A stretch of 64,000 nt of DNA from Nemertoderma westbladi (lineage: Eukaryota > Xenacoelomorpha > Nemertodermatida > Nemertodermatidae): contig JAUCBJ010007028.1 of the NCBI GenBank assembly GCA_032718475.1, positions 167,186 to 231,185 on the forward strand. Direction: 5' to 3'. Position 1 is the first letter of the stretch. Every line of letters starts with the position of its first letter. Below the pieces are notes generated by a model. That model was not told where the DNA came from. It was given only the letters and a program-made list of their open reading frames with translations, and did no database searches. The position numbers were made by a program, and so were the translations under genes. Below are positions 1-10,339 of the stretch, in pieces.

Positions 1-38
1 TTTCGTTTGTGTAAAACATTATTTATCACAACTCTACA

Positions 39-143
39 ATGTCAAAGACAACTCTCCTACTCTTAGCTATGGCAGCTTATTTAGCTGTGGAGTGCAATGG
101 AAACAACAACGAGGACTCCAACAAATTAGTTGAAAGAGACACT
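39..143 (+). CDS. First coding exon of a probable secreted host peptide (partial gene)
   Basis: The ATG opens exactly 35 codons and the frame runs into a consensus 5' splice site (GTAAGT starting at 144), so the intron would be phase 0. The N-terminus is a basic start (MSKTT), a hydrophobic core (LLLLAMAAYLAV) and a small-residue/Cys region (ECNG). This is the form of a secretory signal peptide of about 18-21 residues. The rest is hydrophilic and acidic (NNNEDSNKLVERD), like a propeptide. No further exon is visible; the following DNA is minisatellite and transposon sequence, so the gene continues outside or was disrupted. I do not recognise the family. The signal peptide plus donor is seen directly; that the gene is functional is inference. 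Confidence 0.55.
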
Positions 144-149
144 GTAAGT
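144..149 (+). promoter_or_regulatory. Candidate 5' splice donor (GTAAGT)
   Basis: A perfect consensus donor follows codon 35 of the signal-peptide ORF (ACT|GTAAGT). The DNA downstream becomes AT-rich and then repetitive, as in an intron. No matching acceptor was identified. Confidence 0.5.
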
Positions 150-255
150 TTGTTCTCAAAGCAGATTTGTCATATGTTTAGCTGTATAACAATAATGTTT
201 GTAAAATCCCAGTAGGTCTAACTACACTTAGAACTAACTACAGTATTATTGTTAA

Positions 256-1122
256 AGTACTGTCCTCTGAACCATCTCTGTGTACCAACTCCTCTGTGAG
301 CTTCCATACCCTCTTTGTTTACCAACTCCGCTCTGAGCTTCCATACCCTGTCTGTGTACCAACTCCTCTCTGAGCTTCCATACCTCCCTTTGTACGAATT
401 CCTATCTGGCCTCCGTACCATCTCTGTGTACCAACTCCTCTCTGAGCTTCCATCTCTGTGTACCAACTCCTCTCTGAGCTTCCATTACCCTCTCTGAGTA
501 GGCCTACGAATTCCTATCTGGCCTCCGTACCAGCTCTGTGTACCAACTCCTCTCTGAGCTTCCATACCCTGTCTGTGTACCAACTCCTCTCTGAGCTTCC
601 ATACCCTCTCTGAGTAGGCCTACGAATTCCTATCTGGCCTCCGTACCATCTCTGTGTACCAACTCCTCTCTGAGCTTCCATACCCTCTCTGTGTACCAAC
701 TCCTCTCTGAGCTTCCATACCCTCTCTGTGGACGAATTCCTATCTGTCCTCCGTACCATCTCTGTGTACCAACTACTCTCTAAGCTTCCATACCCTCTTT
801 GTGTACCAACTCCTCTTTGAGCATCCATACCCTCTCCTCTCTGTGTACGATTTCCTATCTGGCCTCCTTACCATCTTTGTGTACAAACTCCTCTCTGAGC
901 TTCCATACCCTCTTTGTTTACCAACGCATCTCTGAGCTTCCATATTCTCTCTGAATACGAATTCCTATCTGGCCTCCGTACCATCTCTGTGTACCAACTC
1001 CTCTCTGAGCCTTCATACCCTCTCTGTTAACCAACTCCTCTCTGAGCTTCCATACCCTCTCTGTGTACCAACTCCTCTCTAAGCTTCCATACCCTCTCTG
1101 TGTACCAACTCCTCTCTGAGCT
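256..1122. repeat. Minisatellite, 36-37 bp unit, about 24 copies
   Basis: Two unit types alternate irregularly. One is built around ACCAACTCCTCTCTGAGCTT and the other around ACGAATTCCTATCTGGCCTC, and both end in a CRTACC box. Mixed 36/37 bp lengths shift the reading frame from copy to copy, so the ORFs crossing the array are repeat artefacts rich in ERSWYT/REELVHRE. The array lies in the putative first intron of the secreted-peptide gene. Confidence 0.93.
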
Positions 1123-1126
1123 TTTT

Positions 1127-1700
1127 GGTGAAAAAACAGCACGTCGTAATCCACCATGGCCAAATTTATAAACTGAATTTGAAGGCAATTCTTCAGGAGA
1201 GATATGAAAATCATTATTCGAATGATTTTTGAATTTATTGTACCACGCCGTTCCACATACAGATCTTGTAGCCGCTGAATCAATAATTGCCGACCTTTCA
1301 GAAATTATTTTGTCATTTGTGAAGGTAACATATGCATTTTCAATATGAAAAATATCCTCTGTATTTTCATTAATATCATGCATTCCTGGACTATAAATAC
1401 TGCTCAAATTGATATACTCACTTCTCTCTCCCTTGGCATTGCAATTATTAATAAATGGTAAATACTGCCACATCCCAAACAATTCATGGGTGTATTCATT
1501 CGTCTGTAAATTGGGTTAGGTTCCCTGGAAAAATTTGACGGTCCAGCATATTTGTTGAAACCGGGCCTACCAAACACATTAGAACTTTGACGGAGAGGAT
1601 TCCTTTGAAAACGTTTCACACCCCGTTGGGTAGCTATAAAAGCACATTCTAAAGCCTGCATATTATCTTTATCTGACAAATCCTGTGTTCGCGGTATTTC
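1127..1700 (-). pseudogene. LTR-retrotransposon gag zinc knuckle and protease fragment
   Basis: The sense strand reads a gag C-terminus (ending DLSDKDNMQALECAF...), a single zinc knuckle beginning CLGCGSIYH, and an aspartic-protease-like segment AIIDSAATRSVCG...WYNKF with a downstream FGHGG. A frame change falls inside the zinc knuckle near 1440-1450, so the last knuckle cysteine (NNC) is in a different frame from the first two. The minisatellite truncates the fragment downstream. The D-S-A plus SVCG pattern suggests a copia-like or related lineage, but no reverse transcriptase is present to settle the clade. Confidence 0.6.
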
Positions 1701-1889
1701 AACTTTTCATAAAGCGAGTTGAATATTTTTCGGATTTATTTATAATGAATATTCCAATATCAGTACTGGGTGCGGAAACATGGAATTTGGGTATTTTCAA
1801 TGGACTGGGGTGATTCACAGGCGAATATTGGGGCGACTTACGGGGTACGGGACTCATATCAGAGATTTAAGGGCCAAGGGTGGGAGGCA

Positions 1890-2706
1890 AAATCAAGCAG
1901 TACTCAGGTTTACCTGAATACTATTAGGCCTAGCCAACTTCCTGCTGCCTGTAGAGGTGGATTTGGTAACTTGCTAGGCCTAGGGACAAGGTCTGCCCTT
2001 AGTGGTCCCTGGCCAACAACAGTTATTACGAGCCTGAATAAGGACTCGGAAAGTCTGCTGATTGTGTTGGGGATTTGCAACAGGAACCGACAGACAGATC
2101 CTTAGCGGTCCCTGGTCACCGGCAGTTATTACGAGCCTGAATAAGGACTTGGAAAGCTTGCCGACTGCACCGGGGACTTGCGACGGATCGACCGACTAAA
2201 CAGAGGAAGGGTTCTACGAGGACTGCCTTCCTGGAGTGGGTTCCACGACCGGCGTTAGTACGAGCCTGAATAAGGACTTGGAAAACTACCAACAGTTGGG
2301 ACTCACGACGGGCTGACAGACCCCTTGCCAAGCCGTACCGCTTTCCTGATGACCAATCCCTTCGGGGTTTGGGAAGGGTGTGACGGACACGCAACGGGGT
2401 AGAAAGACAAAGGACCGGACTTTACTGGCCTACCGACTGTTCGGAGCAGCTTCTCGGCTACCGAAGCGACTACGAGCCTGAAAAGGATTCGGAAAGCTTA
2501 GGTGGTTGGGTCCCTGTGATGAACCGACAGACCCCTAGCCAAGCCGTACCGCTTTCCTGATGACCGATCCCTTCGGGGTTCGGGAAGGGTGGGACGGAAA
2601 CCAACCGGGTCTACCGACTTGACCGACCCTTAGCCAAGCCGTACCGCTTTCCTGATGACCGATCCCTTCGGGGTTCGGGAAGGGTGGGACGGACACGCAA
2701 CAGGGT
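1890..2706. repeat. Complex repeat field with two interleaved motif families, one hairpin-forming
   Basis: Family one contains GAGCCTGAATAAGGACT and recurs near 2031, 2134, 2262 and (variant) 2476. Family two is an ~82 bp unit found three times (2319-2400, 2530-2610, 2625-2706). It contains AAGCCGTACCGCTTTCCTGA and then a short inverted repeat CCCTTC...GGAAGGG with a GGGGTTCG-like loop. The last two copies are almost adjacent. No coding sense was found on either strand; open frames crossing it are G/R-rich repeat translations. Confidence 0.75.
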
Positions 2707-2904
2707 CGACCGACAGCGACACTACGGTACCGAGACTAGGATCAAGGGAAAATGGGGAACATTAGTTAGTTTAAAATCTAAAGCGAACAGTGGGTAATTA
2801 AATAATGTACTGTAGGAATTTATATTGTCGTATATTATTGTGAATATTTGGTGTATATTGATGTGGGGAAGCCCAACTTATTCTCAATCAAGATTCAACT
2901 ACAG

Positions 2905-4595
2905 TAAAGGTTTCTGATCTACAAGCGTATAGACGTGTGTGCTTTGAGTTTGACAAGGCAATCCGTTCCTTTCACATGCAACAAGAATTGAAAATTCTAT
3001 CTAGTAAAAATAAAAAAGCATTATTTAAATACGCTAAGAGCCGTACAACAAATCGTAGCTCTATAGCCCCCTTAAAGAAAAAGGATGGTTCCCTAGCAAC
3101 CACTGACAAAGAAAAATGTGATTGTCTGATAACTCAACACTCATCTGTCGGTAATGTAGATAATGGTGAATTTCCTGTATTTAACCAGCAAACTGACGAA
3201 ACTTTTGACATTCATTGCATTTCTGAATCTAAAGTTATTGATATCCTTGCTAAATTACAGTATAACTTTGGAGATACGCCAGACGACATTCCTGTTGCTA
3301 CCTTAAAAATATTTAGATTTGAATTATGTTATCCATTGTGCATATTATTTAATGAATTACTCTTAACTGCTGCATTACCGAAGTGTTGGAAACAGGCCGA
3401 TATTACATCTGTCTACAAAAAAGGCGATGCGTCCATTGGTGCTAATTATCGCCCTATTTCCATCACTTCTTCAGTCTGTCGTGTTCTAGTACAAATCATA
3501 GTTCATGAAATGTCGGGTTTTTTAAAAAGGAACAATTTAATAACAGATGAACAATACGGATTTATTAAGGGCCGTAGCACTACCACTCAACTTTTAGACT
3601 GCACCTATAATTGGGCAACTGCCCTTAATGCAAAATGTTTTACTGATGTACAGTAGTATACACAGACTATGCCAAGGCATTTGACTCTGTTGTGCCTAGT
3701 AAATTGTTAATTAAACTTAAATGTTATGGAATTACAGGTAATTTGAATCGCTGGTTTGCCAGCTATTTAACTGATCGTGTTCAGCGAGTGAAAATAGGTG
3801 AAAGCTTTTCTAATTTTCACAAAGTTATATCGGGTATAGCACAGGGTTCGTGTGTCGGTCCCCTATTATTTATTATTTTCATTAATGATATGCCTACGCA
3901 CCTTTTAGGTATTAATTCTAGGCTCTTTGCTGACGATACCAAGATATTTTGTGCTTTTCGTAATATTGATAACCGTTTATTACTGCAGAAAAATTCCAGT
4001 TGGTCTAGTGATTGGCAGTTGAATTTAGAAGAAACAAAATGTAAAAGCCTCACCCTTGGTAATGTAGCTATGCCTTCATCATATAGAATTAATGATACGC
4101 AACTTGCAAATGTTAATTCGTATCGCGATCTTGGAGTGATTGTGGATAAGGATCTTAAATTTACAGAACATGTAATGACTATTACATCCTCTGCTTATCG
4201 GTCTATAAATAAAATATTTTGATGCTTTTTAACTTCTAACGTTCAGGCATTATTATGTGCATATACAGCGTTTGTTAGACCCATTCTAGAGTACGCTAGC
4301 TGTGTCTGGAACCCATTTTATTCTGGCGCGCCATTTCTCGGCCTTACTGACAAAATTGAAGCGACTCAACGTTATTTCACTCGTAGACAATTCTATGGGT
4401 GTAAGTTGGATTGTGACATGTGTTATGTAGATAGGCTTTCATTTTTAAATTTGCAACCGCTGGAAATACGTAGGATCCATATTGATTTGGTGTACACTTA
4501 TAAAATAATGCATAATCTTTTAGACCTTGATCCTGAAAAATACTTCCAGCGATCACTTTCAATTACTCGTGGCCACTCATATAAACTTCGAGGCA
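2905..4595 (+). pseudogene. LINE reverse transcriptase (CR1/Jockey-like ORF2 remnant)
   Basis: The RT domain reads in order: an N-terminal linker; NYRPISITSS (RT motif 2); ITDEQYGFIKGRSTTTQL (motif 3); a DYAKAFDSV strand carrying the first catalytic Asp (3663-3690); GIAQGSCVGPLLFIIFINDM; and FADDTKIF with the catalytic Asp pair (about 3926-3949). The C-terminal part has the usual AFVRPILEYASCVWNP...KIEATQRYFTRR region of these LINEs. An in-frame TAG at about 3654-3656 precedes DYAKAFDS, and the frame changes again near 4222. The first codon of the open frame is GTG and there is no credible start, consistent with 5' truncation. It cannot encode an active enzyme as it stands. Confidence 0.88.
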
Positions 4596-5106
4596 CCGAG
4601 AATTAATCGGAAACTTAAGGTCCGATTATTTAGAGCAGCAGTAGTTCCAGTACTCCTCTACGGGAGTCCATGCTGGGCTCTAACTGCTGAGGACACCAAA
4701 TCTCTGGATGGCACATTCACAAGAATGCTACGCCGGGTTCATTGTGTCAAGTACAATGCACACATCTCCAACCAGACACTATATAACATTGGAGGTGTCT
4801 CATTGGTTCCCCCAAGCTTGTCACTAGAACAAAATCGGCTCCGCTTCGCAGGACATTGCTTTCGCCGTGAGGACCAGCCAGTGCATAATCTTGTACTTTG
4901 GCAGCCTCATAGAGTGAATAAGCATGGTGGACAGCCCATGACTTTCTTGAGACGCATCTTAAAATACACTGGCCTTAAAGATGCGGATGATCTAGCAAAT
5001 GTCATGGGTGATAGGGAGTTGTGGCGGTGCAATTTTGTTGACAAGCCGGCACAGCATTCTTAAAAATGCAGCTGCAATGCAGCATGCCGATCCCAGTAGT
5101 AGTAGT
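4596..5106 (+). mobile_element. Nested 5'-truncated RTE-like LINE 3' fragment
   Basis: It encodes the C-terminal segment of an RTE-like ORF2 (FRAAVVPVLLYGSPCWALTA, later LRFAGHCFRREDQP and GDRELWRCNFVDKP). It ends in a (TAG)n tail at about 5096-5106. It is flanked by CGAGGCA at 4589-4595 and 5107-5113; removing one copy plus the insert makes the host LINE frame continuous, so this is a genuine insertion. A reverse-strand relative, longer and in better context, lies at 10.34-12.25 kb and shares the tail. Confidence 0.88.
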
Positions 5107-5280
5107 CGAGGCATTAAATGTGCTACTAACCCAATATCGAATATGTTCTTTATTCGAGTTGTAAATATCTGGAATGACCTCACCGATGATATTGTTACCA
5201 GTATTTCTGTGGAGCAATTTAAACTAAAACTTATTGAATGCGATCTCACTAAATACTGCAATTTTGATAGGAATTTGTAA
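5107..5280 (+). pseudogene. C-terminal end of the interrupted CR1/Jockey-like ORF2
   Basis: It continues the host LINE after the RTE-like insertion: GIKCATNPISNMFFIRV, then VNIWNDLTDDIVTS and EQFKLKLIE, ending in TAA. The [FI]..R.V..WN.LP motif is the signature end of CR1/Jockey-type ORF2 proteins. It remains in frame with the part before the insertion once the target duplication is accounted for. Confidence 0.85.
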
Positions 5281-5515
5281 CTTGTTTCGTTGTAAATTTT
5301 TATTTCATTTAAATACTTTGTGCAATGCGTTGCATATTTTATATTAATTGATATTTACTTAAGCTAGAGAATCAGTCGCCTCGTTTACCGTGTTAACCTT
5401 TTTACTTTTGTCCTGGTCGGTACATTGTGCCTTTTATTGTGATTTTTAATGTTGTGTGTGCTCTACTCTAACTGGAGTTATATCCGAATAATATATCTTA
5501 TCTTATCTTATCTTA

Positions 5516-5998
5516 ATCCTATTTCTGAAACTCTGATGACTAAATACTTAGGGCTGTAGATTGATTCTGACATGTCTTGGAAAACACACACTAACTATAT
5601 AGTATATACACAAAAAAATATCAAAATCTATTGGAATATTTTACAAGTTACGTTATGTCCTTACGCGGCAAATATTGCGTATGCTTTACTTTACATTAAT
5701 CCATCCTTACATCTTTTTTATGCTCTTATAGTTTGGGGTAACACATCATTCTTTCATTCACCCACTCAAGGTGTGTGTTAATAAAGTACTAAGAGATATA
5801 TTTTCCGTCTCCCGATCCTCAGCTACTCAAATTTATAAAGAACTATGGATTCTACCAATTGAAAAGTTATACATACAGCAAGTAGCTACGGTAATGTTTG
5901 ATATATCCAACAATCCCGGCAATTCAAGTCTCTCTAATTTATTTTCAAAGGTCTCTGACATTCACCCATATAATACGAGAGCGACATGACAATATCGA
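5516..5998 (+). pseudogene. LINE ORF2 C-terminal fragment
   Basis: Reads the post-RT region of a CR1/L2-like ORF2: YLGL*IDSDMSWKTH, then a stretch with VWGNTSFFHS and KVLRDIFSVSRSS, ending with the conserved HPYNTRAT segment. There is an in-frame stop near 5559 and a frame change near 5775. The natural continuation after NTRAT (a YYLP..R..HRSF-like segment) is where the minisatellite begins. Confidence 0.75.
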
Positions 5999-7165
5999 AA
6001 AATTACTATCTCCCTAATGTCCGTCTCATTGTCGCTCATCGCTCTTTACTATCTCCCTAATGTCCATCTCGTTGTCGCTCATCGCTCTTTACTATCTCCC
6101 TAATGTCCATCTCGTTGTCGCTCATCGCTCTTTACTATCTCCCTAATGTCCGTCTCATTGTCGCTCATCGCTCTTTACTATCTCCCTAATGTCCGTCTTG
6201 TTGTCGCTCATCGCTCTTTAATATCTCCCTAATGTCCGTCTTGTTGTTGCTCATCGCTCTTTACTATCTCCCTAATGTCCGTATCGTTGTTGCTCATCGC
6301 TCTTTACTACCTCCCTGATGTCCGTCTCGTTGTTGCTCATCGCTCTTTACTATCTCCCTAATGTCCGTTTCGTTGTTGCTCATCGCTCTTTACTATCTCC
6401 CTAATGTCCGTCTCATTGTCGCTCATCGCTCTTTACTATTTCCCGAATGTCTGTCTCGTTGTTGCTCATCGCTCTTTACTATCTCCCTAATGTCAGTCTC
6501 GTTGTCGCTCATCGCTCTTTACTACCTCCCTAATGTCCGTCTCGTTGTCGCTCATCGCTCTTTACTATCTCCCTAATGTCTGTCTCGTTGTCGCTCATCG
6601 CTCTTTACTATTTCCCGAATGTCTGTCTCGTTGTCGCTCATCGCTCTTTACTATCTCACTAATGTCCGTCTCGTTGTCGCTCATCGCTCTTTACTATCTC
6701 CCTAATGTCCGTCTCGTTGTCGCTTATCGCTCTTTACTATCTCCCTAATGTCTGTCTCGTTGTCGCTCATCGCTCTTTACTATCTCCCTAATGTCCGTCT
6801 CGTTGTGGCTCATCGCTCTCTTTACTATTTCCCGAATGTCTGTCTCGTTGTCGCACATCTCTCTTTACTATCTCCCTAATGTCCGTCTTGTTGTCGCTCA
6901 TCGCTCTTTACTACCTCCCTAATGTCTGTCTCGTTGTCGCTCATCGCTCTTTACTATCTCCCTAATGTCCGTCTCATTGTCGCTCATCGCTCTTTACTAT
7001 CTTCCTAATGTCTCTCTCATTGTTGCTCATCGCTCTTTACTATCTCCCTAATGTCCGTCTCGTTGTCGCTCATCGCTCTTTACTATCTCCCTAATGTCTG
7101 TCTCGTTGTCGCTCATCGCTCTTTACTATCTCCCTAATGTTGGTCTCATTGTCGCTCATCGCTCT
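5999..7165 (+). repeat. 43 bp minisatellite, about 27 copies, derived from LINE coding sequence
   Basis: The unit is CTATCTCCCTAATGTCCGTC followed by TCRTTGTCGCTCATCGCTCTTTA, with a few substitutions per copy. In one frame each unit reads YYLPNVRLIVAHRSL. This matches what the LINE ORF should encode between HPYNTRAT upstream and RSFKFQGVKIWNDLP downstream. Because 43 is not divisible by three, the phase shifts every copy and the array destroys the ORF. Confidence 0.92.
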
Positions 7166-7288
7166 TTCAAATTTCAGGGTGTCAAAATCTGGAATGACCT
7201 TCCCGAAAATATTCGGGCTTCCAAATTGAAATATATAATATTTACAAAACTTTTAAAAAAATACCTTCTTGATATGACTAATTCTTAA
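7166..7288 (+). pseudogene. C-terminal end of the second LINE ORF2
   Basis: Directly after the last 43 bp unit the sequence resumes the conserved LINE ending (FKFQGVKIWNDLPENIRAS...LLKKYLLDM) and stops with TAA. This shows that the array sits inside, not beside, the ORF. Confidence 0.8.
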
Positions 7289-7290
7289 AT

Positions 7291-7837
7291 ACAATATTTA
7301 TTTCTGATTATTTAGTGTTCCAGTTCAGTATTTTTCATTCGTATATATCAGTCAGTATATGTCAATTCAGTTCAATTTATACGCCTAATAAGTATTTACG
7401 GTACATATATATACAGTATATACACAGAATACATATATTTTGAATACAATTTGGTATCCTAAATTCACGGTGGTTTTCGTCTTCGTTTTTATTATTTTTT
7501 CTCTATTTGCCTTCTATGCAATTTCTGTTTCGTGTTGATTGAGTTTGCCTCCTTTGTACAGTAAGTTGTCTTATAGATTTAACTTTATTTAACTTTATAT
7601 TTTCACTAATTTTATATGTTAAATTACTTATGGACGCGTCGCAGTCCAGCACACTATTTCGAGTATTTGCGTGATACCCACGAACTAGTGGCACAAGCTA
7701 CTATGTGGAGCTCACACGAATTCGGATTCACACCATAAATATTGTAAATCTATCTATCTTGTGCTTGTTATTATGTTGGTGTTGGGTCTATCGCTCCTTA
7801 TTATGTTGGAATAAAATAAAATCAATCAATTAAACAA
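7291..7837 (+). other. LINE 3' UTR and junction with gypsy relic
   Basis: AT-rich, no convincing ORF. Contains scattered TATATATACA-type simple sequence near 7400-7440 and the AATAAAATAAAATCAATCAATT terminus at its end. Confidence 0.5.
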
Positions 7838-8245
7838 AACAATCTACACTTTTGGGTTGCCCAGACCACCGCTATAAACATCTCCAACTCGACTATGGCG
7901 TAGCGGGATTCTGTTTCGTTCACAAACCAACTACAGCATTCAACGAGACGCAAATCTTCGCCATGGAGTTGGAGTGTACCCAAGGCCATGATTCCGGGAA
8001 GCATCTATTTGGAGCTGAATTTTCTTAGTGGGGTCGAATGATGCTAGAATAGGCCACGAAATCAGTCCGGCCTTAGTCGCAATGAATGCGCGTTCGTGGT
8101 CTGGAGTCCATATAAATGGAGACCTCGCGCTTAATAGGGGACGCAGTGGAGTTAAATGTGATACCAAGTCATGTGAGAAAGGGTCCAATTGTGTTACCGC
8201 AAGTAAGAAAGACCCAACCTTGGGACGTCACTCGATATGAAGATA
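7838..8245 (-). pseudogene. Ty3/gypsy RT connection and RNase H fragment
   Basis: The sense strand reads SHDLVSHLTPLRPLLSARSPF, WTPDHERAFIATK, QLQIDASRNHGLGY, then (after a frame change near 7960) VECCSWFVNETESRYAIVEL and ATQKCRLF. These are the conserved RNase H segments of Ty3/gypsy pol (DAS...GLG, S..L...E..Y...E.E...A.VWA). The 3' end of the neighbouring LINE truncates it. It belongs with the RT fragment at 9.16-9.79 kb on the same strand. Confidence 0.82.
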
Positions 8246-9160
8246 TGCGGTAGCGGTAATTTGAAGACCAACAATTTATTATCTACATTTTGATCACACA
8301 AACAAAGGCGTTATGGAGGGAAACATCAAGAAAACAACCGTTTCATTCACATAGGAATGCAGGAGACACCTGCTACTCACAAGCCAAGTCAAACAATAAA
8401 GGAACTTACCACTTCCACAGTCAGACAGCATACAATTAATTATGGATCTGTTTGTTACCTGTAATTTGTAGTAGTTCGACCTGTCCTTTACTCAAATAGA
8501 TGAATAATTACCGGTCTGCCGGTAAGTGTATGCTGATACTGTAAGATTAGTGACTCTATGAGCTGACCGAAAATATTGCTACAGCCAGAAATCATAAATC
8601 GGGGCAGAAATTACACCCATGAGCTGCGCTAAGTTTAGTAGGGCCTAATTAGCGGACCTAGCTAAACTTTCGGGAACACAGAACAGATAAGGCTGTAAGG
8701 TGTCTGACTGAATGTCGAAAAGAAAGTAAGCGTCAGCTTCCAGTCAGTAGGTATAATAATATATCAGAATAATTATGCAATTCCTTAGTTCAGTAGGTTG
8801 AATTTACACAAATTTACAGATTGATGTACATCCTCATAAAAAACATAGATTTGAAGGCCCTTCTGGTCTTCTTACCGCATATCCATAACACAGCACAATA
8901 ATTAGACAGGCAGACAGGATCCGTTACAGTATGTAGTACTGTAGTACCGTGGTTTTATGCTTATGCCCTGGCCTATCCAGCCCTTCCTTTCACCAAGTCC
9001 TCTCTAGCTCTCAAAATCCCATTCACTCTTTAAAAGAGCCAATGAGCGGCAAGAAATCACAAGCCATAAAGAAAAATAATTGCACAGCGGTAAATTTAAA
9101 TATAAATTGCATTAAGCACTGCTGTGAACAAAAAATATAAATGTTGACAATATACTGTAA
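8246..9160. other. Non-coding block separating the two gypsy fragments
   Basis: No supportable ORF on either strand. It lies between the RT end (FVGLVEQF) and the RNase H start (SHDLVSHL) of one gypsy pol, where no such spacer exists in intact elements. It is therefore an insertion or rearranged filler. No clear terminal inverted repeats or target duplication were seen. Confidence 0.5.
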
Positions 9161-9785
9161 GTATAACAATCGATTTGCTTCAACAAATTGTTCGACTAAC
9201 CCAACAAAACTTCTCAAGTCTGTTATGTTAGTTGGACATGGAAAACTTGAGATCACTCGAAGTTTCATTGGATCTGGTTTTATTCCCGATTCTCCCACTA
9301 GAAATCCGGCATATTTAACTTCCGACTTAGCAAATTGTATCTTCTCTGGGTGAACAATTTTTCCTCACGACAGCGTTGCAGTACAACCCTAATCTGGGAG
9401 ATATGTTCTTCAAGATTGGCTCCGTAGATCAGTAGGTCATCAACCAACTTGACCACTTTGGGAATACCCTGCAAAGCTGCAATGCGTTGTCTCCACTACG
9501 ATTATATTCATCGCCACTCGAGATGAGGCCCATTTCACTACGTCGATGTACGTAGCGTCCCATGGTGTGGTAAATGTTGTGAGAAGTTGGCTTTCTGAGT
9601 CCAGGGGAATCTGCCAATTTCCGTGTGCTGCATCGAATACTGTGAAACATTTCGAGGAAGCCGGAATATTAGCAATTACACTGCGTGGAGAAGGTGTGGG
9701 AGACTGTGGACGTTTAACCTGGTTATTAACCTGGTTATTAAGGTATTCTCCATGTTCTGAGATGCTTTGTTAGTGGAATTATCTG
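9161..9785 (-). pseudogene. Ty3/gypsy reverse transcriptase fragment
   Basis: In sense order it carries degraded RT motifs: the VFDAAHG.WQIPLD-like strand (seen here out of frame as FHSIRCSTRKLADSPG), MGLISSGDEYNRSGD, KLVDDLLIYGAN (catalytic VDD region near 9450), REEKLF..., then VGESGIKPDPMKL and FPCPTNITDLRSFVGLVEQF (thumb/connection). At least two frame changes break it. The motif order and spacing are those of Ty3/gypsy RT. It is the upstream part of the RNase H fragment at 7.84-8.25 kb. Confidence 0.8.
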
Positions 9786-9803
9786 GATAGATTTTGTTTG
9801 GAA

Positions 9804-9907
9804 AATTATGCCTCACTGATGCCCAGACTATGCATCACAGAGGCCCAGACTATGCCTCACTGAAGCCCAGACTATGCCTCACTGAGGCCCAGGCTATGCC
9901 TCACTGT
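9804..9907. repeat. Short tandem repeat, ~22 bp unit, about 4.5 copies
   Basis: Unit ATGCCTCACTGAGGCCCAGACT with small variants. No coding meaning; the ORF crossing it reads the repeat as TEAQAMPH-like segments. Confidence 0.85.
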
Positions 9908-10339
9908 CAGTGTCGGCACCTACCTACCGGTACTACTGTAGTTTACAGTTATCACTTTTACAAATATCTTAATAATTCTTCAATCTAATTTTTGTAATTA
10001 TTATCCTGCATTCTTTGCTTCTTTTTATGGTTTGTTTATCCCTGATGATGGCTACTGTGTAGTTGAAACGTTGGAAATTATATAATACTGTAATCTAATA
10101 TATTAATATAGCGGAATAATTGAAATATGTAATTATTTTCAGTATGTTTACTACTCACCTTTCTGAGCCGTCTTCACCTTCGCTCAAAAAATAATGGGGG
10201 TGTGCAGTAATATAAAAATAAAGGTTTTCAGGATTTAAACACTGTACCCAGGGAAACACAGCTCCATCGTCAGCTGTGTACTTTTGAATCCCTATCCCTA
10301 TTTACTGTAAATACAGCATTGCACGAATTGACCAATATT
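9908..10339. other. AT-rich non-coding DNA with a CTGATGA...GAAAC element
   Basis: No ORF. Around 10042-10069 there is CTGATGATGGCTACTGTGTAGTTGAAACG, a pattern that recurs in many invertebrate retroelement tails and superficially resembles a hammerhead core. Nothing else recognisable. Confidence 0.3.

Larger units (their letters stand above)
2905..5515 (+). mobile_element. 5'-truncated CR1/Jockey-like LINE with a nested insertion
   Basis: The coding remnant starts mid-ORF2 without an endonuclease, ends at a TAA at 5278-5280, and is followed by a ~235 bp 3' UTR. The 3' end is a short tandem tail of TATCT units (about 5488-5512), as in CR1-like LINEs. The next LINE begins directly after it. 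The body is interrupted by an RTE-like fragment flanked by a duplicated CGAGGCA. Confidence 0.85.
5516..7832 (+). mobile_element. Second 5'-truncated LINE, expanded internally by a minisatellite
   Basis: It starts within ORF2 directly after the TATCT tail of the previous LINE (NPISETLMTKYLGL..IDSDMSW). It has a C-terminal coding part split by a 43 bp tandem array, then a ~540 bp 3' UTR. The end is AT-rich with ...GGAATAAAATAAAATCAATCAATT at about 7809-7832, a typical LINE 3' terminus. It abuts the Ty3/gypsy relic. Confidence 0.75.

Noticed and set aside
5999-7165. CRISPR-like array
   Set aside because: Units are contiguous 43 bp tandem copies without unique spacers and derive from LINE coding sequence.
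10042-10069. Hammerhead ribozyme (CTGATGA...GAAAC)
   Set aside because: A weak stem II can be drawn, but no stem I or cleavage-site strand pairs upstream; the motif alone is not enough.
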